From the NCBI RefSeq assembly GCF_030272615.1, contig NC_081412.1, positions 694,652,083 to 694,716,082 on the forward strand: a stretch of 64,000 nucleotides of DNA, given 5' to 3'. Origin of the DNA: Cryptomeria japonica. Lineage: Eukaryota > Streptophyta > Pinopsida > Cupressales > Cupressaceae. This document shows, one piece after another, positions 11,483 through 23,772 of the stretch (the first letter of the stretch is position 1; the number at the start of each line of letters is the position of its first letter). Position numbers and translations under genes: made by a program. The notes below the pieces were generated by a model, which was not told the DNA's origin, did not search any database, and saw nothing but the letters and a program-made list of their open reading frames with translations.

Positions 11483-11494
11483 TCTCTAATACCA
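11483..11494 (-). other. Primer-binding site of Copia B (initiator tRNA-Met type)
   Basis: On the minus strand TGGTATTAGAGA follows the LTR end after two bases. It differs by one internal base from the usual TGGTATCAGAG of plant Copia elements. Confidence 0.8.
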
Positions 11495-11496
11495 AT

Positions 11497-13013
11497 TGTT
11501 AATCTTAGATGATCTAGTTAATACTGAGGGGGGGGGTGAATCTGTATAAACAACAATTTCAAAAAACTTGAACTTACAAAACTTCACCAAATCAATCATA
11601 AACCAATAATAAACTCTTTATCATTGCTGATAATTACTAATAACCAACTGTTAAACTGGTTTATCAGAACTTCTCATTAAGTGTTCATCAACATGCATAA
11701 ACTAAAAGTAAAACACAGCAGAACATAAAAATATTCACCATATGAACATGATGATTTTCACGTAGAAACCCAAATAGGGAAAAACCACGATGGGAATTGG
11801 TACCCACACAAATTGTGCACTCTTTCAAAATGCGCTTTGTTAGGAGCCTAGCCCGGTTAGAAGCTTACAAAGATGATCTGTTAGGAACCGAACCTATTAG
11901 GAGTCACTCAGTTAAGGGATTTAGATGATGAGCCCTGTTAGGAGCTTTGACCTGTTAGGATCAACCTCACAAGAGGATTTAACACTTAGATGTTGAGCTA
12001 CCTGGTTAAGGGATTTACAATGTAAGGCCTGTTAGGACCTACCCAGTTAAGGGATTTTATTGCTATAACTATTAGGATAACAATAATGAATGATTTGGGT
12101 ATAACACTTAACTGCTTCCTTGATCAGATCCAACTCTTGCTCCAAATTTGCTACACTCTGGCAGATCTCTCACACCCTAGTTTGGCTTCACACTCTTCTC
12201 AAAAACCACCAACACAACAAACATCAACTGTACCAACCTAAATAACCTTTACAACTTAGTTGGTTACAAAACCCTAAGACTTATAACATAGATCATCACA
12301 GATCTCTACAACTCATTATAGATCATCATTGATCATCATATGGATCATTACAATCAATTACAATCATTGAATGATCACCGCATCTCGATCTGATACAAAG
12401 TCAAACCCTTAGAACACTCTTCTAAGCGCTTCATTGTTTCCTAGGAAATTTCATCTTCAAATGTGCCAAAACATCATTCAAACACTTCATACGGTTTGAG
12501 CCATAGCATCACCAACATTTGAACTTGATGTAGATCACCGTCAAACCAAAAATCATTACCGATTAAGAGAATTATTTACCAGTCCTTAGACCCTTCTTAA
12601 ACCCTAGAAAAAATACAACATAAATCATAAACATGACTTTCGAAAACCAAAACATGATACGGTTCCAATCAGATACATATTACAATGATACAAACTTACA
12701 TTCTAAACTACAACTCTTCAATCATCAGCAATCGCCGGATCTAATCAAAAAATTTCCTCATTTACCGATTAAGGTCCTAATTCCCAGTTCACTGTCTTCA
12801 ATACTAGTAAGGCATTTCTAGTAGACTAAAAAGTCTTAGATGACAAAATACAACATAGTAAACTTTAGTTGCCATCAATGAAAACACAAATAACTGATCA
12901 AAGTCATCCAATCATGCAATCTCAATCTCTTCATCATAATGTCATCACAAATAGTCCTTTACCATTTCAGTCATCATTCTTCATTTACATCAGTTATGCT
13001 AATCATGCCAACA
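11497..13013 (-). repeat. 5' LTR of Copia B (1517 bp)
   Basis: On the minus strand it starts TGTTGGCATGATTAG and ends AAGATTAACA. Near its 3' end is the C-rich TTCACCCCCCCC motif (11527-11540), also seen in the Copia LTRs at 42850, 48985, 53864 and 58480, and in plus orientation at 53680. Repeated TTAGGA/CTGTTAGGA words fill 11840-12070. Confidence 0.82.
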
Positions 13014-14460
13014 TAAACCACTCCTTCAATTTCTTAGGAGGGTTTTCCATAGCACTTTCAACAGCTTTGAGGGCCTGTGTGCCACTAGTAAGATTAAATA
13101 CTGCTAGTTTTAGTTTTCTTTTAATAGTATCAACTACTCCATCGTCTACAATATTTCTATTATTATCTTTCCCATATTTCTAGTATTTGTTTTTCTCTTT
13201 ATAACTAGAGTCAGCTTGTGATTCCTTATAAAGTGAGATTTTTCATTTCTTCACAAGCACATCTTCTATTTTGAGAGAATTTTCCACCATCTTATTAAAT
13301 GAAGGATGTACTTGCATTTGAACAATATATTATAACTCAAGAATCAGATTGTTGACAAAGATGTCCATCTTTTCAGAATCAGGAATGGGTCATGAATATC
13401 TAGAGAACATCTTTCTTCAATGTTGAAGGAAAGTGAGGAAAGGTTCTCTTGTTTTTTTTTTTGTATTACAAAGAACAATCATGGTGACTGGATGATGGAT
13501 GTTGTAGGAGTATTGTTGGAGAAATAGTTTGACCAACTCCTCGAAAGATTTAATTCCCATAGGTAGTTTTGAAAACTATTCCATAGCTTGTCCTCTTAGA
13601 CTTCTTGGGAAGAGACACATAAGATATGTTTGTTCATGCATAAATTCCATATATAGAGCACAGAATCCTCAGACATGGTCTTGAGGATCCAAGTTACCAT
13701 CATATTTGTAAAATTTAAGAATTTCCATTCTTGAAGGAAATGGAAGCATGTGAAGATTCTTGTCAAATGAAAATGGGCAAATTGTGTCCAAGGAATACTG
13801 CACAGAAGATTTATCTTTGCCTTTCATTTCTTTGATCTTAGTTTGCAATGCTTGCAATTGTTTGGTTACCAATGATAGTGGTATCTCTTCTTCTTTAATG
13901 ATAATATTTTCAATGTTGTAGTCAGCGGGAAGTCTGGCTCCTTGTTTAGCTAATTCTAGAAAATACTCTTTTCTTTTTCCCAGGCCATGATAATTTTCAT
14001 CATTTTCCTAAAATCCTTGTCCTTTTGAAATTTAGCTATAGTATCTTCTTTAGGTTTAGAAGGTTCATAATCACTAGATGAGTTGTCACTATCAGTAGCT
14101 TGAGTGCTAATGTTATCTTGAGTACTATTTTTAGAAGCCTCTTTTTCTTGTCTTTCCCTAGACATATTGGAAGATAAAGGTCGATAAAAAATTGGTTGGC
14201 TTGATGACAAAGGTTTGTCAAAGATTGGTTGTTCTTGAAAGAATGGATTAGTTTGCAATGAGTAAGACTGCCTCTTACTTTCATTAGAATTCTTAGAAGA
14301 TCTCCTGGTTCAAATAGGCATTTAAAATTGATGTGACCAAGAGCTACAAGTGATAAAGATGTCAAGATTGAATCGAAGCTAGATGTTTGTTTGAGGTGAT
14401 GATTAGATGAATAATTTGAGACCAAGTCTGGTTTCGGGAATGATCTATCATGTATAAGAC
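13014..14460 (-). pseudogene. Gypsy gag remnant D
   Basis: Minus-strand frames read like the capsid region of E2 gag. LPFPSRMEILKFYKYDGNLD (about 13740) parallels E2 PPFPKHFEVPNFEKYKG. After it comes an AMEW...LP...F block (13590-13480) and a FLQHWR motif near 13440. The N-terminal part (14258-13956) is a Ser/Glu/Lys-rich region. Several stops and shifts break it. The 3' side is cut by Copia B at 13013/13014, and no protease or RT is left. On the 5' side it fades out before 14460 without a recognisable LTR, so where this element ends is unknown. It is related to, but clearly diverged from, E2. Confidence 0.75.
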
Positions 14461-14929
14461 ATAATCTAAGAGGATCAGATTGATGGATGACTGATTGAAC
14501 TAGCTAGGATATAATCGACAAGATAATGTAACACAATGACAGGGGTACACTACTAAGATTTCTATGCTCGAGATGAAAAAGACTAGGTATATGCTCTCTA
14601 TGATGTATCAGGATTGATCAGGAAATTATGATAGAGGTTTGAGAATCATGTAAATAAAGTTCTTTAGACTCAGGAAGACAAATTCTCGTATGAAAAAACA
14701 CCTAAGAACGTATCATGTGTGTGCAAAAGTTCTTGTCACTATTGGTGTAGGTCCTGAAGGATGGAAACCCCAAGTTATTTTGTTTCTAGTATGGTTCTCT
14801 TACTCTCTTTGATCCAATCAGTAGATTGGTTAAGCCTCTTAGTTGATATCAATAATCTCCCACTTTGATTTGCTAATGCCTGAATCATAACAGATCAACA
14901 TAGTAATATAATAATTAAAAAATTGAAAT
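14461..14929. other. Non-coding stretch left of E2
   Basis: No gene seen. It is either leader of remnant D or intron-like DNA continuous with 41836 onward. The E2 insertion site lies between them, so this is the same target DNA that holds the GDH-like exons. Confidence 0.5.
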
Positions 14930-14934
14930 GGAAC
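14930..14934. other. Target-site duplication GGAAC, left copy of E2
   Basis: GGAAC precedes the 5' LTR and the same five bases follow the 3' LTR at 41831-41835. Confidence 0.95.
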
Positions 14935-16536
14935 TGTAGATGTCTAAAACTGGTCAATGCTTGCGGAATCATACTTTAACATTTGTGCATTGCCTTATTT
15001 TAGGGTTTTTGCATCGCATTAACATTTCTTCTATGTCACGCACTTGGTTTTTATCATTTGGGAGCATCAAGTCCTTCTTCTGCATTCTTCATTTGTCTCA
15101 CTCTCAAATTTGGTCTTGTTGACAACAATCTTCAGTCATGATTTTGGTCAATCTTATCCTGTCGCATCAATGTGCATGCTCATTTTTTATCATTTTGGAC
15201 ATCGTCAATCCTAATTAGGGTTTTGTCCTCTTATCAATCTTGTCATTTTGTGATCTATTTATCATCGATCATTGTCCTCTTATCAATCTTATCATTTTGC
15301 GATCGATTTATCATCGATTGTTGTCCTCTTATCAATCTTGTCATTTTGCGATCGTTTTGTCATCGATCATTGTCATTTTGAATCTTGTCGACTTCTGATC
15401 GATTTGTCATCCATCATTGTTATTTTCAATCTTGTCATCTCGTGATCGATTTGTCATCGATCGTCTTCCTTCTCAATCATGTCAATTTGGATCAATTAGT
15501 CATTGTTCCTCATCAATTGGCACATTTATCAATTAAATCACTTATCAGTATGAATCATATATCAATTCAAAATCATGATCGAATCGACATCAAATCAATC
15601 TTACATCAAGACCTAATTGTCATCCTTGCATTTCTAATTTATCTTCTAGGGTTTCATGATTTATTCATTTAACCTTGTTTGTCATTTTCTCTCCATTTTC
15701 CCTCTAGGTTAAATAATTTATTTATTTATCCTAAGTCTTCTTGTCACAATTAAATATTTATTTAATTAGCTAATTAATTCCCCCTCTTTTTGTGAATTAA
15801 TTAATGAATGAAAAATTATTAATTAATTCACCTATTTTTCTAATTTCATCAATTTCTAATTTCCTAATTTCCAATTCATCATTTCTAACCTTATTTCTAA
15901 TTTTCCTAATTCCTAATTTCCACCTCATTTTCTAAATTCAATTTCCACCTAATCAATTCCTCTCTAGTCTCTCCCTATTTTTGTGCTTCGGTGGAAGCAT
16001 GAATTTCTCATGCGTCATACTGTTGGCATAGCAAGATGTCATAAAGCTTTTAGTCCTCTAACCTTTGCATTGGCAATATGTCATAATTCATGACATAGAA
16101 GGTGTCATAACCTTCTTTCTTCAACTCAATTTTGCCATTTTTGAAATCAATTGCCTCTAATATCAATTTCATGCTAATCTTGTCCTCTCTCCAATTTGTT
16201 TATAAATTGGATGAGTTTCTTTAATCAAAAGATCTAGTCAAATCAATCACGCTTCTAGTACCCTTATGCTGTCGTCTCGTCAATCTTGCTTTCATATTAG
16301 GTTTATGCACTGGAAAGTGAGATCCACAAAACAAAGCAATTTGAAGGAGAAAGAAGGACAATGGAGCCACATGAAGGAGACATCTACATTTGGTTTTCTT
16401 AGATTTCATTTAGAATTTCTTGTCTTCATGTTTTCATTGAATGTTTTTAGGATTGTTATCACTGCATTTTAGTTTTCATGATTGAACTAGTCCAATTTTC
16501 TATTGCTTGTGATGATTTCCACATTTCCTATCTACA
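14935..16536 (+). repeat. 5' LTR of E2 (1602 bp)
   Basis: Starts TGTAGATGTC, ends TATCTACA. It aligns with 40180-41830; the length difference of 49 bases is one unit of the 48-bp tandem array (15213-15480). Confidence 0.95.
15213..15480 (+). repeat. 48-bp tandem repeat in the E2 5' LTR
   Basis: Five to six units built on CTTGTCATTTTGCGATCGAT followed by TTGTCATCGATCATTGTCCT. The palindromes GATCGAT and ATCGAT recur in every unit. The 3' LTR has one more unit. Confidence 0.88.
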
Positions 16537-16541
16537 TTAAT

Positions 16542-16560
16542 TGGTGAAACTAATGTGAAC
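16542..16560 (+). other. Putative primer-binding site of E2
   Basis: TGGTGAAACTAATGTGAAC begins five bases after the LTR. It differs from the A site at two positions. Confidence 0.65.
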
Positions 16561-18738
16561 TAACCCCCTAACCATGCTTTTGAGTGCTTTTGAGTTGATT
16601 TGTAGGTGAAAAACCCAAGAAATAGGGTAATCCAGGGCTTTCTGGGCACTTCTACACCTGTGTAGGAGAGTTTTGCGCCTATGTCAAGCAATCTGCACCT
16701 ATGTCAAGGACTTCTGCACCTATGTCAAAGGGATTTGCACCTATGTTACTGCATTCTGTGCCTATGTTACTGCATTCTGTGCCTATGTGAGACATTTTGC
16801 GCCTGTGTAAGGCTAGAAACAGAGGTAAAAAGCAGTGTTTTTACTTGCAAATTGCTTTGTTTTGCATTCTATTTCTACTTTTTGGTTTTTCTTTGGTATT
16901 GATTCTTTGTGCAGCACCTTGGCATTACACATGAGAAAGACAAAAAATGAAACTACTAACACATTTTATGCAGGTTCGCTAGTCAAAGACTAACAAATTA
17001 AACTTCTAACTTGGTGATTTTGTAGATTGCCTTATACTCCAACTAAACTTTGTGTTTGTAATTCATAATTAGGCACATAGTATGATTGCTAAGTAGGATG
17101 GAATGAACATGTGTTTGCTTTGTTTGTCAATTTTGATGTTGGAGTAGGAGAGTATGCTCTCATCCTTCTTAGGGTGATCAGAAATCTAGATCTTCGATAC
17201 CATTCTCATGTTTTGGATTGTGTGTTACCTTTAGAGGGCCTGCCTTCTTGACCATTTGCTTTCTTTTGCAAGGAAGTGACAATCATGAGAAGGGAACAAC
17301 ACAAAGTGAGCATAGCCAGAGTACCCTGGCATTCTAACTCACTATAAATAAATACCTGATGGGCGAAAGCTTTGAAGGAAGGGTTACATGGGAATTGCAG
17401 TTACTTGGGAAGTGATGACCCTTGAACTCTTTCTCATATCAACATCTAAGTAGGACCACACGATCTAAATCATGCTTGCACAACTACATTTGTTTGGTAT
17501 CTTGGTGGGCTTAATGTCTCAATCACGCTTGCGTGACACCAAGGAGTAACGCTTAACAGAAATCCTTACTAAACACCTTGTATTTAGAGGCCAAAAATCC
17601 TTCTAGTTTCTTGAGAAGGACAAGTTTGGATACTTGGAAGAGATACTAAGTTCACCATGGGGAGATTTCCACAGGGACTGATGCTTGGCTACCCTGAGAA
17701 GTGAGTGCCATGGAGGGGAGCCCATGGGGTCAAGCATCTATGTATTCTCCTTGAATCTCATAACGAGTCTACCTCTCAAGTACCTACTATCCTTACCTAC
17801 CATAAGAAATGTGTGAATGAGCATGATTGTCTTGAGTCTAAGTTAAAATATCTTGTCTTCTTTACTTGTCAAAAGTTGAGATGTGTCTCATTTCAAAAAC
17901 AAGACAAATTGATTCAAAACAAGGTTAAACACAAGAGTATTTCATTCAACAAAGTTCAAAACTCCTTCAAACATGGTTGTCAAACATTTTCCAAAATCTT
18001 GTCTCAACATTCATGTCACTTAGATTTAGGTTCATCCTAGTTTTGCATTTTTAAAATTCGTTGTCAACTACCAAGGTTAGGTTTCACCTAGTTCATACTC
18101 CTATGCATATCAATAAGCGGTCATCCATTTTCATGTGTCCTCTTGCAGTAGAGTAATACCATTTCATAATTCAACCTTAGGTTTTGCCTTAGGTTGACAT
18201 TGTCATACATTTGCATTTGCATCCTTGTTCTCATAACATTAGGTCACATTTGCATATCCTAGGTCTCTTCATTAGGCTTAGGTCATTATCATATCATATT
18301 AGGGTAATTTGCATAGTAATTGTCCCTTTGCATATAGTGTCAAAACTAGGTTTTGTCATACTTGAGTAATCCAAATCTTTGATAAACCCTAAGTCATTGT
18401 TAGGAAGTCTAGACCTTATCAAACTTTTGTCTTTTTGTCATCAATGTCATTTGGTCAAACCTAGCTTAGTATCCAAGCATATAGGGGAGACATTGTCATT
18501 TTGTCCTTTTGTCACTTGGTCATTTTGTCCTTTGAGGTCTAGACATCATTTCAATTTCCTAAGGGTCTCATTTTTAGATTTGCATTCCAAAAAGTTTGTC
18601 AAAATCTAGAAAAACAACCAAAAACATAGGTTGCACTCTTGCCATAGATTGCATTTTCATCTATTTATTTTGCATTTAGTTGCATATCATATATCATCCT
18701 TGAAAAATTCCAAAAACATATTGCATTCACATAGTGAC
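16561..18738 (+). other. 5' leader of E2
   Basis: About 2.2 kb, aligned with the A leader. It contains the phased repeat (16655-16808) and a 111-residue open stretch at 17705-18040 whose first ~60 residues match the A reading at 2007. No known domain is visible. Frequent TTGTC and CTTAGGT words fill 18100-18600. Confidence 0.7.
16655..16808 (+). repeat. Phased 20-21 bp repeat in E2 leader, eight units
   Basis: Core YRCCTRTGT begins at 16655, 16676, 16696, 16717, 16738, 16759, 16780 and 16800, so every spacing is 20 or 21 bases. Units between cores vary much more than the spacing. Confidence 0.88.
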
Positions 18739-21700
18739 ATGCCTGTTGAGACAAGGTCAAAATCTAAGAAGATGGGTGAACAACCGTATCAACCCATTGA
18801 CAACATATCAAGTTCATAATTTCAAACTAGTCAAACAGTACAGATTGAAGGTTCATCAAGCACATCATTACAACCATATGGAATGGTTCAACATGGACCA
18901 CCTCCATTCTATGAACCAGTGTTTGTACCCATGAAACCAGGACATGGGAGTATTCTACCAACACCAAGGGCAAATGCACCTTTTGATTGGAATCAACTAA
19001 ACCTGTAACATGATATTCAAACTCAAACATTATATGAGGAACAAAATCTTTCACAAGGATTTGGTTCAGATCAAGGAATTCAACAAGAAACAAATCCAAA
19101 TATTTTACCAGATTCTTCATCAGATTCCGATGCCTCTGATGATGTTGATATGTTCCTTCAAGATCCAAAGTTGATGAAAAAGATGGATAAATTCTTGAAC
19201 AAGGTCTTTAAGATGTTCCCACAAAAATATCTTGACATGATGAGTAATGTGACCTCCTCAAGTGAGCAAATCAATGTGCAAAAACAACAAGGTGGTGAGC
19301 TGTTAAGTTTCTCCCCGCATCCAAATGAAGAACATGTGCAACAAGAAACTCAACCTACCTTGATGAGTAAACGTGCTTCAAAGGCATTGACAGTGACTAT
19401 TCCTCAAAAGTCACCATTTGAGATAATAAATAATCTATTATTTAACACAACACCTGTAACACAAGATCAAATGAGGACCACACAAATATTGATAGCTGTC
19501 CCTCAACAAGAAGTGGTTCCTCACATGCATAAAATTGGATCAAAATCTAAGATGCAAGAAAGCTTCACGACTGGAATGCCTGATCTCACCAATGCCCAAA
19601 ACAATTCCACAATGCAACAAAGTTCCTATGTCCCATTAAGGTCAATATATTTGCCAAACACTCACGTACCTATTATGCAGACTATTGTGATAGATCCTTT
19701 GATAATGGTGACACAAAGAGCTACAGATAGTGGTTTGCACCAACAAAAAATGTTGCAACAATTGAGTAATACACAAAAGGTACAATCGAATGTGCAAACA
19801 AATAATGCACAACAACAACAACGCCGCATTCGACAACAAGTTGCAACACCCTCTGCACCATTACAAGTTAATGCAAACTTGCAACCATCACAATGGATTG
19901 GACAAACAACACAACAAGTCAATGCAAGTGCCATACCCCATCTTAAGGAGAAACAACAAAAACCACCCAAACAAAGTTTTTTGCAAATGATGGGATTCAC
20001 ACCGCGACAACAATTGGCACAAAGTCAGCAAATTCTGATTTGTCAGCATCAACAACAACATGTGCCTCAATATGTGACAAGACAAACAAGCTATCATACT
20101 TCACAACCATAATTGATGTCTATGCAATATCAACAACACCCTCAATTGCAATATCAACCTAGGATACAAACAATGATTCCACCACAAGAAGCACAACAAC
20201 AAGGTCAATATCAAGGCATGGCACAACCACAACAACAAGAGGTGTACCAAGAACATTATATGCCAGAGACACCAAAGACAACAATTTCAGAGCATCAACA
20301 ACTAATTGAAAACATGATGTATCGACAAAGAGTACCCACCAGGATTAATGATGGACCTCCAAAATCTGACACAATTGCACAACAGCTTGAGAAGTTGCAA
20401 CGACAAGTCGACGCATTAGAAACCAAAGGAATAAAGAAGTTGTACACAGATCAAGATTTATGTCCTAATCCATTTGACAAGAGCTTATACATGCCTCCCT
20501 TCCCTAAGCATTTTGAGGTACCTAATTTTGAGAAATATAAAGGGAATGGCAATCCAAAAGATCACATTCGAGTATTTTTCACGGTGTGTACTGAAGTGAG
20601 TTATGAGGAAACATATTTAATGTGCTTATTTGCACAAAGTCTCACGAGACAAGCCATGGATTGGTATTCGCCTCTGCCAGGAAATATAAAGACTTGGTCA
20701 GAATTGGCTCAAAATTTTATATCTCACTTCGAATTCAACATTGACAGTGACGTGACCATGTCAGATTTATGCAACACCAAGCAAAAGCAAGGTGAATCAT
20801 TAGTGACTTTCTTGCAATGATGGCGAAGCTTGTATAGTTGTTCTTCCCTAGATATACCTAAAGAACAACAAGTGAACCTGTTTATCCAAAATTTGGTCCC
20901 AGAAATGATGTATGAACTCAAATTGAAAAGTCCTAGTACTATTAAGAAACTCATTATGAAAGGGATGAAAATTGAAACTGCTCTTGTAGCTAAAGGAATC
21001 ATTAAGCTCAACAAAGACAGTGACAACACAAACAATTCAGGGGATAGAAATAGATTTTGGTAGAAAAACAAGAATGCCACTAATGATGGAGTTGTTGATG
21101 CAAGAGCGGTGAATGCAAATCAACCCCCGTTCACAATCAAGAAATTGAGTGCTCCTAATATGTCAACTATGGAACAAAATCAAACACCAGTGAGCAATGT
21201 TACTCAACAGCCGCAATACCAACAACATCCTCAACAATATACTCAACAATATAATCAACAACAAGGTCAGCAACAAAACCAGCAATGAAGACCTTTCCGA
21301 TCAAGGGATGGGCCTCCTCAAAAATTTACGCCATTGGGAGAGCCTATTGAGTCAGTAATGAAACAATTAATACAAGCAAAATTTATCAAGTTACTAGATA
21401 TCAAGGCAGAACCATTGGTAAAGCCGCATTGGTGGAATGATAATGCATATTGTGAATACCATCGGTCAAAAGGACATAAAGCTGCATCAAGTTTTCAATT
21501 GAAACATATGATTCAAGACTTGTTAGAGTAAGGAGTAATTGAGGTAGATCCACCCAACGTGACCTCTAACACTGATCACACAATTTTCAAAACTCCTTTG
21601 CTTGATCATGACAAGGGTAAAGCGTCTTCTTCAAACTCTACCCAAACAATAAATTATGCAAATACTGGTTATAACAATGTCATCAATTGTTTTCGAGCAT

Positions 21701-21750
21701 CAAATGAGTATGTTTCCACCCTAAGAATAAAGGGACAAGATCCTTCTTGA
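18739..21750 (+). pseudogene. E2 gag
   Basis: The ATG at 18739 opens the frame that continues to about 24522. The first ~450 codons are Gln- and Asn-rich with no recognised domain, except a short acidic SSSDSDASDDVD patch (about 19110). The retrotransposon gag domain lies at about 20500-21010: VPNFEKYKG, then AMDWY and FISHFEF, then a break at 20818 inside FLQ-x-WR. A Gln-rich linker follows. The C-terminal metal-binding-like segment YCEYHRSKGH (21451-21480) lacks its usual last Cys; the position reads Ser. In-frame stops fall near 18820, 19006, 20110, 20818, 21061, 21286, 21529 and 21748. The role is capsid formation and RNA packaging. This copy cannot make it. Confidence 0.88.
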
Positions 21751-21837
21751 GTAGTCACCACTCATCGATCCAAAATAGTCCTAAAAGGAGCTCCTGCAGT
21801 TCCTCCCAAACCAACTCTTGCAAGTCAATATAATCTC

Positions 21838-22923
21838 TTGGATCATCTGGGAAAGACACCTGCACAAATATCGATCCTTGAGTTGTTGAAAATGTCCCCT
21901 ATGCATCGCACAATCCTAGATAAAGCTTTAATTGAGTCCACTGTCTTGACAGACATTGATGTTGACCAGTTTCAAGCCCGAATAGGACATCTAGCTATTT
22001 CCCAAGACGTTGCATTTTCTGATAACGATATTTCACCTGATAAGCTCCCTCATAATGATCCTTTACATCTTGAAGTCTTTGTCCATAATTGCAAAATCCA
22101 ACGAGTCTTGATAGATGGCAGAGCAGGTCTTAACATCTGCACCTTAAGAGCGGTCATTGGTCTTGGTTATACAGAAAATGATATTGATTCTTCCAGAAGA
22201 ATAACAATCAAAGCATATGATGATGCTGAGCACCCATCTCAAGGGATAATTACATTTCCTATCAGAGTTGGTACAGTAACAGAAAACACTTTCCTATAGG
22301 TCCTAGACCTCGATCTCCCTTACAATATGATTCTTGGTCATCCGTGGATCCACGCCATGAAAGTAGTTCCATCCACTTATCATCAATGTTTAAAATATCC
22401 TTACAATGGAACTAAGATAACAATTCCAGGAGATCCTAATCCATTTCAATTTTGTGCTACTCTAAAGGACTCCCCACAGCAGCAAGTCCCAGTCAATAGA
22501 GAGGCCAAATCACATAGTTATGTGGATCCTAATGAATTGTTAGAAGTTGTCAAAGGTAAACTGAAGATACAGGACCAAGGATGCAGAGAGTATTCAATGG
22601 CTCAAACATTCCTCATTGGGAATTTACCAATATCTCCAAAATCACATGGCAAACCACATTTGTTGCAAAAGGAACCTAAGATAGTCATTCAATATCAGCC
22701 CCCCACTACATTTACAAGATGGGGTGAACTTGACAAAGAAACCTTGGATGACGATGTCATAGATTGGCTTTATAAGGATCCGACTGAGACCCCACCTGTC
22801 AGGTTGCTGGTGGAATGGTATGGCAATGGATTTACTATGTTACAAAAGAAAGGATATGATGGCTACAGTGGCTTAGGCCCTAACAAGAAAGGATGGCTAG
22901 AACCTATTATACCCAAGATGTGA
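21838..22923 (+). pseudogene. E2 aspartic protease plus G-patch
   Basis: The protease active-site loop reads VLIDGRAGLNIC near 22110. E3 has VDNGSGLNVC in the same place, so both deviate from the usual D-[ST]-G, and E2 also has Arg-Ala where Gly-Ser is expected. The flap/C-terminal segment MILGHPWIHAM (22327) matches E3 LLLGRPWIHSM. About 160 residues later comes a glycine-rich G-patch-like segment (22825-22902: GNGFTMLQKKGYDGYSGLG). G-patch domains usually bind RNA or RNA helicases and occur next to protease in some retroelements. In-frame stops at 22297 and 22921. The frame is the same as gag. Confidence 0.85.
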
Positions 22924-23772
22924 CCTCCAACTTTAGGGTTAGGTTTTGTACCATTGTGAATTGGACCCTCGTCTATCAAAGTGACCACATGTGGAAAGGG
23001 GCATGACTCTGATGATGAAACAACACCTAAGGATACCCGACCCGAAACTGATTCCAATGAATGGGAGTGGAGTTCATTTTCTTCTAGCTCCTATGCCCTT
23101 GACAATGTTTTCCTTGACCCTAATGATTTGCCCATGGAAGACAAACATGAAATAACTCCCCCTCCAAAGACATGTCCTAATGCTTGGATATAGTCATTCT
23201 GGGACCCAAGCTCTAAATCAGACACAAGCAGTTCGGATAGTGATACCACAGATGTTCACATTTTTACCATTTCGGCCCTCTCTCTCCTTAAAACTGATGA
23301 TGACATGCCCCTCATTTATCCCCAGCTTATCCAACCGGACCAACAAGAACCACTCACATTAGACTGTTTTCAAAATGACGAAGCAATTACAGAATTCCTG
23401 GGACTACAGGAAGGCATACCACAAGGTGATCATAAGGCAGGATTTGCTATTGATCTAGATTCCACAACATATTTTGGGGAGTCAACTCCATCTTCCAGTC
23501 ATCAAAATGAAAAAAGGAAAGAAAAAGTACAAAATCAAGAAGATAGGTCTTTGAGTGAAAACCGTAAGGCACTCTCTGATCATACAAAAGTAAAAATAAA
23601 AGACGTACCTGCAAGTGAAAACCTCTCTGAGGCACCCAAAGGTGGAAGAGTGGACATACCCCTATCAAGTCAAGGTAAATCAACATTGCTTGTGGAAATG
23701 ACCGAAGAAATCAATTTGGGTACACCTGAGAACCCTAAGGTCATTCATTTCGCTGCTTCTTTATTAAAATAG
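22924..23772 (+). pseudogene. E2 linker between G-patch and RT
   Basis: The gag-pol frame continues through an acidic, Asp/Pro/Ser-rich linker of about 280 codons, with stops near 23191 and at 23770. No domain is recognised. Such linkers before the RT are common in Tat elements. Confidence 0.7.

Larger units (their letters stand above)
9200..13013 (-). mobile_element. Copia B: truncated Ty1/copia element
   Basis: Read on the minus strand from right to left: 5' LTR (13013-11497), a tRNA-iMet-like primer site, gag, zinc knuckle, protease and integrase. It is cut at 9199/9200 by element A; RT and RNase H should lie beyond the left window edge. It is itself inserted in gypsy remnant D (TAAAC follows its LTR at 13014). 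Confidence 0.88.

Noticed and set aside
15172-15672. Plus-strand ORFs in the E2 LTRs (also 40417-40966)
   Set aside because: They follow the 48-bp tandem array, whose period is a multiple of three, so they are open by repetition.
16655-16808. CRISPR-like array
   Set aside because: Cores are 9 bases, spacers are related to each other, the period is 20-21 bp and the DNA is plant nuclear.
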